The translations under genes and the position numbers were made by a program. From the NCBI GenBank assembly GCA_025352145.1, contig JANXTY010000020.1:1-64000 (forward strand): a DNA stretch of 64,000 nucleotides. The letters run 5' to 3'. Of the stretch, positions 8,504 to 16,151 are shown one piece after another; position 1 is the first letter of the stretch; each line of letters opens with the position of its first letter. The stretch is from Oxalobacteraceae bacterium. GTDB lineage: Bacteria; Pseudomonadota; Gammaproteobacteria; Burkholderiales; Burkholderiaceae_D. The notes below the pieces were generated by a model. That model saw nothing but the letters and a program-made list of their open reading frames with translations, was not told the DNA's origin and did not search any database.

Positions 8504-9568
8504 TTAAGTTGCAGATTCTTTCAGGCGCCGTTGTTTAACCGCCTCTGCCAACCCCTCCAATACATTCACGCTTTCTTCCCAGTTGATGCATCCATCCGTC
8601 ACGGACTGACCATACGTGAGTTCCTTGCCTGCAATGAGATCCTGACGACCGGCAACCAAATGCGATTCCACCATGACCCCGACAATCCGTGTGTCGCCAC
8701 CGGCGACCTGCTTGGCGATATCGGCACACACGGGAATCTGGTTTTCCGGCTTCTTTGAACTGTTGGCGTGCGAAGCATCAATCATCAAACGGGATGCTAA
8801 TCCCAGCGTGGTGATCTCCTTGCAGGCGGCTTCGACACTGGCTGCGTCATAATTCGGTGTTTTCCCGCCACGTAAAATGATGTGGCAATCTTCGTTGCCA
8901 TTGGTAGACACAATCGCAGAGTGGCCGCCCTTGGTCACCGACAGAAAATGGTGCGGTTGAGAAGCTGCTTTGATCGCCTCGACGGCGATTTTGATATTTC
9001 CATCGGTGCCATTTTTGAAGCCCACCGGACATGACAAGCCGGAGGCAAGTTCACGATGCACTTGTGATTCGGTAGTGCGAGCACCGATCGCGCCCCAACT
9101 AATCAGGTCAGCAACATATTGCGGGCTGATGACATCTAGAAATTCGGTTCCTGCCGGCAAACCCAACTCATTAATATTGAGCAGCAGTTCACGTGCCATG
9201 CGCAGCCCATCATTAATGCGAAAACTATTGTCCATGTACGGATCATTAATCATTCCTTTCCAGCCGACAGTCGTGCGTGGCTTTTCGAAATAGACACGCA
9301 TGACGATTTCCAGCTCACCGGCGAAGCGTGCACGCTCCTTGACGAGGCGACTGGCATATTCCATCGCTGCTTTGGTATCGTGTATCGAGCAAGGCCCGAT
9401 TACAACCATCAAACGATCATCCTGTCCATGCAAAATACGATGCAAGGCAATGCGCCCATTGGCGGCAGTGATCGCTGCTTTGTCAGAACAAGAAAATTCG
9501 CGAATCAGATGCGATGGCGGTGTTAATTCTTTCATTTCTCGGATCCGTAAGTCATCTGTGCGCGGCAT
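8504..9568 (-). CDS. aroG: 3-deoxy-D-arabino-heptulosonate 7-phosphate synthase
   Basis: A 354-residue class I DAHP synthase. It condenses phosphoenolpyruvate and erythrose 4-phosphate in the first step of the shikimate pathway. Signatures include LMVVIGPCSIHD, MRVYFEKPRTTVGWKG, GARTTESQVHRELASGL, PVGFKNGTDG and LMIDASHANS. The start at 9568 (MPRTDDLR) is preferred over a TTG at 9586 because AGGAGAAAAACC directly precedes it and would be buried in the longer frame. Expression is very probably controlled by an attenuator at 9607-9746 that reads Phe and Tyr supply. This suggests an isoenzyme answering to Phe and/or Tyr, although allosteric specificity cannot be read off here. Confidence 0.96.
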   Translation of the reverse strand: MPRTDDLRIREMKELTPPSHLIREFSCSDKAAITAANGRIALHRILHGQDDRLMVVIGPCSIHDTKAAMEYASRLVKERARFAGELEIVMRVYFEKPRTTVGWKGMINDPYMDNSFRINDGLRMARELLLNINELGLPAGTEFLDVISPQYVADLISWGAIGARTTESQVHRELASGLSCPVGFKNGTDGNIKIAVEAIKAASQPHHFLSVTKGGHSAIVSTNGNEDCHIILRGGKTPNYDAASVEAACKEITTLGLASRLMIDASHANSSKKPENQIPVCADIAKQVAGGDTRIVGVMVESHLVAGRQDLIAGKELTYGQSVTDGCINWEESVNVLEGLAEAVKQRRLKESAT

Positions 9569-9606
9569 GGTTTTTCTCCTAAACAAAATATAAAAAATGG
9601 AATAAA

Positions 9607-9630
9607 AAAACCGCCATTGCTGGCGGTTTT
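9607..9630 (-). terminator. attenuator terminator in the aroG leader
   Basis: On the minus strand a perfect ten-base stem AAAACCGCCA / TGGCGGTTTT with a four-base loop is followed by seven T. It lies between the leader-peptide stop (9675) and the aroG start (9568). Its 5' arm can pair instead with GGCGGT at 9688-9693 inside the leader-peptide coding sequence, giving an antiterminator. Confidence 0.85.
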
Positions 9631-9674
9631 TAGAAATCTGGTTTGGTCTCGTTTTATCCTGCTCTTACGTAAAC

Positions 9675-9746
9675 TTACCGCTTTTCCACCGCCGTTGGGC
9701 TGGAATTACTAAAGTAAAAATAAAAGTGGAAGTAATGGAAAGACAT
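9675..9746 (-). CDS. aroG leader peptide rich in Phe and Tyr
   Basis: A 23-codon frame from ATG 9746 to TAA 9675 on the minus strand begins MSFHYFHFYFYF and ends with AVEKR. Eight of residues 3-12 are Phe or Tyr, and the other two are His. GGTGA lies about eight bases upstream as a ribosome binding site, and a good promoter precedes it at 9776-9805. The antiterminator segment GGCGGT overlaps codons about 18-20. A ribosome stalled in the aromatic run would leave it free to pair with the terminator arm. This is the layout of known amino-acid attenuators such as the pheA leader. Too short for routine gene calling. Confidence 0.85.
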   Translation of the reverse strand: MSFHYFHFYFYFSNSSPTAVEKR

Positions 9747-9775
9747 TTTTTCGTTCACCAAATTAAGTTGAAATG

Positions 9776-9805
9776 ACTATAACAAGGATTTACGGGGCTT
9801 GGCAA
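9776..9805 (-). promoter_or_regulatory. sigma70-type promoter of the aroG leader
   Basis: On the minus strand, TTGCCA (9800-9805) and TATAGT (9776-9781) are separated by 18 bases. The leader-peptide ATG is 30 bases further on. Both boxes are close to consensus. Confidence 0.75.
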
Positions 9806-9836
9806 GTGGTTTGTATGCTCTAGGCTTGCACCATCA

Positions 9837-10139
9837 CTAATCCGGGCTGAAATCTATAGAACTTGATATATCCCCAGCCTCATTGGCAACATCCAAAATA
9901 TCACCTATATCCATGTCAAAATCATCTTGCGGATATTGTCTGGCACGCCTTGTTCCGTTCTCATTGCACAATGCAAGAACAAGCGTTGCCATGATTACCG
10001 GTACGAGCCAAACCAACAAAATCTGAATTTTTTTCTGTGATGGTTCGGCAATATCAGAACACACTATTCTCCATGTGGCGAAGGCATTTAATACCACCAA
10101 TACCACTATCAGGATTACCAGAAGAAAATACGCAGCCAT
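9837..10139 (-). CDS. small membrane protein of unknown function
   Basis: A 100-residue protein that I cannot assign. It has two hydrophobic segments (about 3-23 and 40-57; YFLLVILIVVLVVLNAF and IQILLVWLVPVIMATLVLAL) and an acidic C-terminal tail rich in Asp. It begins 8 bases after the tldD stop on the same strand, so it is probably co-transcribed with tldD. The acidic tail probably lies on one face of the membrane. The topology is not clear. Confidence 0.6.
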   Translation of the reverse strand: MAAYFLLVILIVVLVVLNAFATWRIVCSDIAEPSQKKIQILLVWLVPVIMATLVLALCNENGTRRARQYPQDDFDMDIGDILDVANEAGDISSSIDFSPD

Positions 10140-10147
10140 TCGTATTA

Positions 10148-11608
10148 TTAAGCCGTACCGCCCACAGTAACCCCATCAATTCGCAAAGTAGGTTGTCCCA
10201 CACCAACCGGCACACTTTGTCCTTCTTTACCACACACCCCGACGCCGGAATCGAGCCGCATATCGTTACCAATCATGGATACCCGATTCAACACATCGGG
10301 CCCGTTACCGATCAGTGTCGCCCCCTTAACCGGATAGGTCACTTTGCCCTCTTCGATCATGTAAGCTTCGCTCGCTGAGAAGACGAATTTGCCATTGGTA
10401 ATATCTACCTGACCACCGCCGAAGTTGACGGCGTACAAACCATTTTTGACTGACGCCACAATTTCTGCCGGATCTTTGTCTCCCGCCAGCATATAGGTAT
10501 TGGTCATACGGGGCATCGGCAGGTGGGCGAATGATTCGCGCCGCGCATTGCCGGTCACCGGCATCTTCATCAAACGCGCATTCATGGTGTCCTGAATATA
10601 CCCCTTCAAGATTCCATCTTCAATCAAGGTGGTGCACTGGGTGGGATTACCTTCATCGTCCATATTAAGCGAACCGCGACGGTTGCTAAGGGTGCCGTCA
10701 TCCACCACCGTTACGCCCTTGGCCGCGACGCGCTGCCCGATACGGCCCGAGAATGCGCTGGACCCTTTGCGATTAAAGTCGCCTTCTAGTCCATGTCCAA
10801 TAGCTTCATGCAGCAATACGCCCGGCCAGCCCGGTCCCAACACGATCGTCATCGGACCGGCAGGGGCGGGACGGGCATCGAGGTTGACCAATGCTGCATT
10901 GACCGCATCGGCCGCATATTTCTCCAACAATTCATCGCTGAAATAAGCGTAGTTATAACGCCCGCCGCCGCCGCTTGAACCCATTTCACGACGGCCATTT
11001 TGCTCAGCGATCACCGTCACCGAAACCCGCACCAACGGACGAATATCCGCTGCCAGGACCCCATCGCTACGCACCACCAGCACCACATCATATTCTGCTG
11101 CCAAACCCGCCATGACCTGCACCACACGTGGATCTTTAGCACGTGCCATTTTTTCCACCCGCTCCAGAAGTTTTACTTTTTCTGTGGCATCCAGCGATGC
11201 CAACGGGTCGTTGGGTAAATAGAGCGAGCGTCCACCAACTGGCTCAATAGCAGAGGCAATTTTTACTTTGCCCGATCCCTTGCTAGCGATGGTGCGGGTG
11301 GCCGCAGTAGCCTCATTCAGTGCGCGTTCAGAAATCTCATCGGAATAAGAAAATGCCGTTTTATCACCCGAGACCGCACGCACACCAACGCCTTGATCAA
11401 TCGAAAAACTGCCTGTCTTAACGATACCTTCCTCAAGACTCCAACCTTCGCTTTTAGTGAACTGGAAATACATATCGGCATACTCAACCTTATGCGTAAA
11501 CATCCCGCCCAGCGCTTTGATTAATACGGATTCATCCAAGCCAAACGGCGTTAAAAGTACGTCGCGGGCGATAGCCAGGGTGCTGAAATTGGGTTCAAAT
11601 GGTGTCAT
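10148..11608 (-). CDS. tldD: metalloprotease TldD
   Basis: A 486-residue subunit of the TldD/TldE zinc protease, which degrades unfolded peptides and matures some modified peptides. The metal-binding HEAIGH (HExxxH type, about residue 267) is intact, followed by GLEGDFNRKGSSAFSGRIG. The C-terminal part carries TNTYMLAGDKDPAEIV and VGVGQPTLRIDGVTVGG. The partner TldE (PmbA) is not in the window; in many proteobacteria it lies elsewhere on the chromosome. No strong ribosome binding site is visible before the ATG. Confidence 0.95.
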   Translation of the reverse strand: MTPFEPNFSTLAIARDVLLTPFGLDESVLIKALGGMFTHKVEYADMYFQFTKSEGWSLEEGIVKTGSFSIDQGVGVRAVSGDKTAFSYSDEISERALNEATAATRTIASKGSGKVKIASAIEPVGGRSLYLPNDPLASLDATEKVKLLERVEKMARAKDPRVVQVMAGLAAEYDVVLVVRSDGVLAADIRPLVRVSVTVIAEQNGRREMGSSGGGGRYNYAYFSDELLEKYAADAVNAALVNLDARPAPAGPMTIVLGPGWPGVLLHEAIGHGLEGDFNRKGSSAFSGRIGQRVAAKGVTVVDDGTLSNRRGSLNMDDEGNPTQCTTLIEDGILKGYIQDTMNARLMKMPVTGNARRESFAHLPMPRMTNTYMLAGDKDPAEIVASVKNGLYAVNFGGGQVDITNGKFVFSASEAYMIEEGKVTYPVKGATLIGNGPDVLNRVSMIGNDMRLDSGVGVCGKEGQSVPVGVGQPTLRIDGVTVGGTA

Positions 11609-11763
11609 GGTTTTTACAATTAGGTGAAATCAAAGGAGATTGTAGAGCATTGGCGGTGCGGGCATGGTGTGGCGGGCAAAATCAAAGGAGATTCAAACGC
11701 AAACACGCAGGTCGGAAGGCGCTGCGTTTTCCTATCCTGCAACGCTTCATTTTATATTCTATT

Positions 11764-13080
11764 TTATCGTTTCAAAATATCGGCGATAGCACCGAACAAT
11801 TCATCAATTTGCCGCTTCTCAATAATCAATGGCGGCGACAAGGCGATGATATCGCCTGTGGTGCGGATCAAGATATTTTTTTCTTCAAAACATCGGATAA
11901 ACACCTCGAATGCACGGGTGGTCGGCTTGCCCGGAATCCCTTCCAGTTCGATCCCACACACCATTCCAAGATTGCGCACATCTTTAACATGGGGCAAGCC
12001 TTTCAAACTATGCGCCGCTGTTTCAAAATAAGGCGCCATCGCAGCAGCGCGCTCGAACAGCTGCTCGCTTCGATACACATCCAAGGTCGCCAGCATTGCC
12101 GCCGATGCCAACGGATGAGCGCTGTAGGTATACCCATGGAAAAATTCGATGGTATTTTCCGGTGCTGCGGCCATAAACGCATCGTGAATTTCCTGCTTGA
12201 CCACTACGGCACCCATTGGCACTGACGCATTCGTCAGTGCTTTTGCACATACGATCATGTCTGGTACCACACCGAAATAATCTGCGCCGAACGCTGCGCC
12301 TAACCGACCAAAGCCGGTGATGACCTCATCGAAAATAAGTAAGATGCCATATTTGTCGCAGGTAGTCCGCAGCTTTTGCAAATAGCCCTTAGGCGGCAGA
12401 ATTACCCCCGTCGATCCCTGAACCGGCTCGACAATCACCGCTGCCACAGTCGCTGGATCATGCAGTGCGATCAAGCGTTGCTCCAGCTCATCGGCCAATT
12501 CACCCCCATGCTCGGGTAACCCACGTGAGAACGCATTTTTACCCATATCCAGCGGATGGCGCAGATGATCGACCGCCGGTAACGCAGGGCCGAAATGTTT
12601 CCGGTTACCTGCAATCCCACCCACAGATATACCGCCGAAACCGACACCATGATAACCACGCTCACGGCCAATCAAACGATGCCGCAAACTGTCGCCGCGC
12701 ACACGATGGTAGGCTAAGGCAATTTTCAAGGCAGAATCAACGCCTTCCGAACCGTCGTTGCAGAAAAAAACCCGATTCAATCCCGCTGGCGCAATCGAGA
12801 CCAGTGCTGAGGCAGCTTCAAACGAAGTTGGATGCCCCATCTGAAAACAAGGCGCATAGTCCAGGGTGGCGGCTTGCTGCGAAATTGCCGCGATGATTTT
12901 GGGATGTCCATGTCCCGCATTGACGCACCACAAACCCGCTGTCCCATCCAGAATTTGACGACCGTCCTCTGTGGTGTAATACATACCCGACGCAGAAACC
13001 AGCATGCGCGGCGCGGCTTTAAATTGCCGGTTCGACGTAAAAGGCATCCAGAAATGGTCAGTATTGAGGGAGGTCGACAT
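11764..13080 (-). CDS. class III aminotransferase (omega-amino acid--pyruvate type)
   Basis: A 438-residue PLP-dependent enzyme of fold type I. The PLP Lys lies in MIVCAKALTNASVPMGAV, and IFDEVITGFGRLGAAFGA carries the Asp that contacts the pyridine nitrogen. The N-terminal HFWMPFTSNRQFKAAPRML is characteristic of beta-alanine/omega-amino acid:pyruvate transaminases. The start at 13080 (MSTSLNTDHF) has AAGGC eight bases upstream and is preferred over frames beginning at 13104. It follows dadA on the same strand by 84 bases, suggesting a joint role in amino-acid or amine breakdown to pyruvate and alanine. The exact amino donor is not clear. Confidence 0.88.
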   Translation of the reverse strand: MSTSLNTDHFWMPFTSNRQFKAAPRMLVSASGMYYTTEDGRQILDGTAGLWCVNAGHGHPKIIAAISQQAATLDYAPCFQMGHPTSFEAASALVSIAPAGLNRVFFCNDGSEGVDSALKIALAYHRVRGDSLRHRLIGRERGYHGVGFGGISVGGIAGNRKHFGPALPAVDHLRHPLDMGKNAFSRGLPEHGGELADELEQRLIALHDPATVAAVIVEPVQGSTGVILPPKGYLQKLRTTCDKYGILLIFDEVITGFGRLGAAFGADYFGVVPDMIVCAKALTNASVPMGAVVVKQEIHDAFMAAAPENTIEFFHGYTYSAHPLASAAMLATLDVYRSEQLFERAAAMAPYFETAAHSLKGLPHVKDVRNLGMVCGIELEGIPGKPTTRAFEVFIRCFEEKNILIRTTGDIIALSPPLIIEKRQIDELFGAIADILKR

Positions 13081-13164
13081 CGCTTGCCTTATGCAAATCA
13101 TCAAAAGAAAATGACGAAATTGAGACCGATGATATTACGTTTTCTGTTCCTGCAGGAGCGCGCA

Positions 13165-14433
13165 TTACATTCCCACGAAAGAAAAATCAACGTCGGGTTG
13201 ACGGCCCGAAATGATATCAGCGATGGCACGTCCAGAACCGCATCCCATAGTCCAGCCAAGCGTACCATGCCCGGTATTTAAAAATAGATTTTTGAATCGG
13301 GTTTTTCCAATATAGGGCACGTTAGAGGGTGTCAAGGGCCGCAAACCAGCCCAATATACCGGATGTGCATAATCGCAAGCCTGCGGAAAAAGTTCCCGCG
13401 TGCGACGGGTAATAATTTCACAGCGTGCCATGTGCAGATCCGTGGCATAGCCATCCAATTCACAGGTTCCCGCCACACGCAGCCGGTTTCCAATGCGTGA
13501 AAAAACGAGCTTGTGACCATCATCAATCAAGGCCACCGAAGGCGCTGCATCGGTATCGGTAATCTCATACGTCGCGGAATAACCTTTGCCGGGATACATG
13601 ATCAAAGGAATGCCGAGAGGTTTAAGCAACGCCTGGGAAAAGCTGCCCATTGCCACGACAAATGCATCAGCACGCAAGACTTCACGCCGGCCATCTGCAC
13701 GGAGGAGTTCAACTCCTGAAACACGGGCATGCGCTCCTGTCTCCTCTATTAATAAACGAATAATCTGACTATTAAAAAGAAAATTGACACCGGCCGTTGC
13801 AGCATGATTGGCCAAACCCGTAGTGAATTTATAGATGTCCCCTGATTCATCGGTGGCAGTGAAATCTCCACCTACCATTTTAGGAAAAATAGTTGCCAGG
13901 GAAGGCTCAATTTTCAGGATTTGGTCCGGGGTGACCGAGTTTCGCGGACAGCCCAGGTCGCGCATTAACGCAGCAGCCGATTGAGATGCCTCCCACTCTT
14001 TTTGATCGGTGTAAAAATGCAAAATGCCACGCGTTAAGCAATCGTAGTCAATCTCAGTTTCCGCACGCACCGATTGCAATGTCTGACGACTATATTCGGA
14101 AAGAGCAACGATTTGACGAATATTGGCAGTGCGCCGGGCAGGAGTACACTCCCGCAAAAAATGTAGGGCCCACAGCCATTGCAGCCAATCGGGATGAAAA
14201 CGATAAAGCAATGGCGCGTCTTCTTGACCGAGCCACTGCAATATTTTTAGCGGTGCAGAAGGGTTGGCCCAAGGTTCAGCATGTGATACGGAAATTTGGC
14301 AACCATTCGCAAAACTGGTTTCCAACGCGGCCCCTGGCTGGCGGTCGATGACCGTTACGTCGTGACCGGATTTATTGAGAAACCAAGCACTAGCGGTGCC
14401 AATAATTCCAGCACCAAGGACAATCACTTTCAT
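13165..14433 (-). CDS. dadA: D-amino acid dehydrogenase small subunit
   Basis: A 422-residue flavoprotein of the DadA family. It oxidises D-amino acids, mainly D-alanine, to 2-oxo acids and passes electrons to the respiratory chain at the inner membrane. The N terminus MKVIVLGAGIIGTASAWFL is a GxGxxG FAD-binding motif. GLRPLTPSNVPYIGKT and LNTGHGTLGWTMGCGSGRA near the C terminus are typical of the family. No alanine racemase gene (dadX) is adjacent; an aminotransferase lies downstream instead. The start lacks a strong Shine-Dalgarno sequence. Confidence 0.92.
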   Translation of the reverse strand: MKVIVLGAGIIGTASAWFLNKSGHDVTVIDRQPGAALETSFANGCQISVSHAEPWANPSAPLKILQWLGQEDAPLLYRFHPDWLQWLWALHFLRECTPARRTANIRQIVALSEYSRQTLQSVRAETEIDYDCLTRGILHFYTDQKEWEASQSAAALMRDLGCPRNSVTPDQILKIEPSLATIFPKMVGGDFTATDESGDIYKFTTGLANHAATAGVNFLFNSQIIRLLIEETGAHARVSGVELLRADGRREVLRADAFVVAMGSFSQALLKPLGIPLIMYPGKGYSATYEITDTDAAPSVALIDDGHKLVFSRIGNRLRVAGTCELDGYATDLHMARCEIITRRTRELFPQACDYAHPVYWAGLRPLTPSNVPYIGKTRFKNLFLNTGHGTLGWTMGCGSGRAIADIISGRQPDVDFSFVGM

Positions 14434-14571
14434 GCAGTTTTTCGAATTTTCATGGGGAGATAGTAAACATTGCCAAACGGTATTTCTAATGTCGTGAAAG
14501 GTGAGGAGTGCTATATCGGATCAGAGGCATGGTGAGAAAAACAATGTCCTTTTCAGATGCGATAGCTATAG

Positions 14572-14973
14572 CTATTTTTTAGACCCCTGCAGACGCGCTA
14601 ATTCTTGCGCTATGGCACGCGCGATTACTTCTGCCAACGTCTGGTGTAAGCCACGTTTGATTTCCGATGTGAGTGCTTCGATTGACGTTTGCAATGCATC
14701 GGCAAGGCTATCTCTAACGCGATGCTCCAAAACAAAATCGATTCGTCCCTGCACTTGACGTAAAACACGTTCATTTAAGACATCTTCGAGCTCACTTCGC
14801 TCATACTTGGTCAATGTATAAACCGATGTTTCCGCGCTTGCTTTTTCAACGTTGGGCGTCGCGGCTGCGGCTTTTGCAGTCAGGTCAGACTCCGCCGTTA
14901 CCACTCCTGCTGCTGGGGGCGGAATGATTTCGGTGAGGGTGGGGATGTTTGCATCCAGCGTTGGATTATTCAT
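14572..14973 (-). CDS. conserved hypothetical protein coupled to holC
   Basis: A 133-residue protein. Residues 1-50 are low in complexity and rich in Ala, Pro and Thr. Residues about 50-130 are predicted helical (ERSELEDVLNERVLRQVQGR, HRVRDSLADALQTSIEALTS). It overlaps the holC stop by four bases (ATGA), so its translation is probably coupled to HolC. Proteins of this type sit beside holC in many Burkholderiales and may belong to the DUF2486 family, but I am not certain of that label. A role near the replisome is only a guess from context. Confidence 0.75.
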   Translation of the reverse strand: MNNPTLDANIPTLTEIIPPPAAGVVTAESDLTAKAAAATPNVEKASAETSVYTLTKYERSELEDVLNERVLRQVQGRIDFVLEHRVRDSLADALQTSIEALTSEIKRGLHQTLAEVIARAIAQELARLQGSKK

Positions 14974-15401
14974 GCCTGTTCTGCGACAAAATGGGTCAGA
15001 GGATAACCTTGTTGTTTATAGAAAGCGTACCGTTGACGACCGGCAGCCGTAGCTTTTTCTTCATTTGATATGATTTCAAATAGTCGTTCGAATCGTGAAA
15101 AATGGCTGGGCGTAACATCCGATAAATTAATAAGAATGTGGTGATGTTCCAATGTTGTAGCGTCACTGTCGGTCAGAATCACCGGTGTGTGCGAGGCCAA
15201 CGGATCACCCGCCCTGACATGCGGCAGAAAGTCCACGTCAGACAATACCCAAAGTGCGTGATCCATTGCTGCCAGTTGGCCGGGGTCAGCGGTTAACACC
15301 ACAATGTGCAAATGTGTGGCATGAGTGCGTGCTTTACGTACCAAGCGGCAGGCATAGGCTATTTTATCAGGCACATTGCTATGAAAATCGATTTTTGTCA
15401 T
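14970..15401 (-). CDS. holC: DNA polymerase III chi subunit
   Basis: A 143-residue chi subunit of the clamp-loader complex, which links the polymerase to single-strand DNA-binding protein. The N terminus MTKIDFHSNVPDKIAYACRL and the stretch DHALWVLSDVDFLPHVRAGD match the family. The ATG at 15401 is chosen because family proteins begin with a short strand of this form. A longer in-frame extension to 15470 has no homologous character. It overlaps the downstream hypothetical gene by ATGA. Confidence 0.93.
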   Translation of the reverse strand: MTKIDFHSNVPDKIAYACRLVRKARTHATHLHIVVLTADPGQLAAMDHALWVLSDVDFLPHVRAGDPLASHTPVILTDSDATTLEHHHILINLSDVTPSHFSRFERLFEIISNEEKATAAGRQRYAFYKQQGYPLTHFVAEQA

Positions 15402-15533
15402 GGTCAGAAATTGCTTGAAGTGCTTGTCCGTGAATGCCTCGTTCTCATGCGAATGGGTTGCACTTATCAAAAGATAAGCGGCACCGATGCAATGTACAGG
15501 CGCGCAATCATTCCATCTGAATACGAGCTGAAA

Positions 15534-16139
15534 TTAAAATTGGAAACCTTCTGGCGCGTTCTTAGGGGGAGTTGCCGGTGTATTTTTTCGTTCTATTGCC
15601 AGGGCTTCCGCCGCCGGCTTTTCAACCGGTTTTGGCGCGGGTGCCGCCGCTTCCGCTTGAGCATAACGATAGGTCGGCGGTAATTTATTGACCTCGGGAT
15701 AACCAGCACCTGTTAACGCACTACCCCAAGAACCCGCTTCAAATCCCACATGGCTATTGCGTCCAATCATCAAGGTGGGCAGACTGTTAGCATTACTGGC
15801 TTGGCGCAGTTTTTTCATGTCTTCATTGCTGCTGACCGTTTTTTCCATAAACGGAATACCCCGCGTTTTCAAGAATGCACGTGCATCATCGCATGGCAGA
15901 CATTTATCGGTCGTGTAGAAAATGACCGGATTATTTTTTGTCGCTTCGGCCAGATCGAATGGGAACGAATCTGTGCTTCCGCCACCGGTATCGATCAATT
16001 TTTTTTCTACCATCCTTGCCGTTGCCGGTGGGGGCGTATCGGAATAGTTTATTTTTCCGTCCGCGCCTGTCCATTTGTACAGTTGAGCGTATGCATTGGC
16101 TGTGCATAATAAGGCGAGGATAAATAATGTACGTTTCAT
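15534..16139 (-). CDS. exported DUF4124-glutaredoxin-like protein
   Basis: A 201-residue protein with a signal peptide (1-18, ending AYA). A short DUF4124 segment follows (LYKWTGADGKINYSDTPPP, about 20-40). Then comes a glutaredoxin/thioredoxin-like domain (about 70-145) with redox motif CLPC (Cys80, Cys83) and the cis-Pro loop SLPTLMIG. The C terminus is rich in Pro and Ala. It is probably periplasmic and may act in thiol exchange there. AAGGAAACATC precedes the ATG. It starts 12 bases after the oligopeptidase stop, so the two are likely co-transcribed. Confidence 0.85.
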   Translation of the reverse strand: MKRTLFILALLCTANAYAQLYKWTGADGKINYSDTPPPATARMVEKKLIDTGGGSTDSFPFDLAEATKNNPVIFYTTDKCLPCDDARAFLKTRGIPFMEKTVSSNEDMKKLRQASNANSLPTLMIGRNSHVGFEAGSWGSALTGAGYPEVNKLPPTYRYAQAEAAAPAPKPVEKPAAEALAIERKNTPATPPKNAPEGFQF

Positions 16140-16151
16140 GATGTTTCCTTT

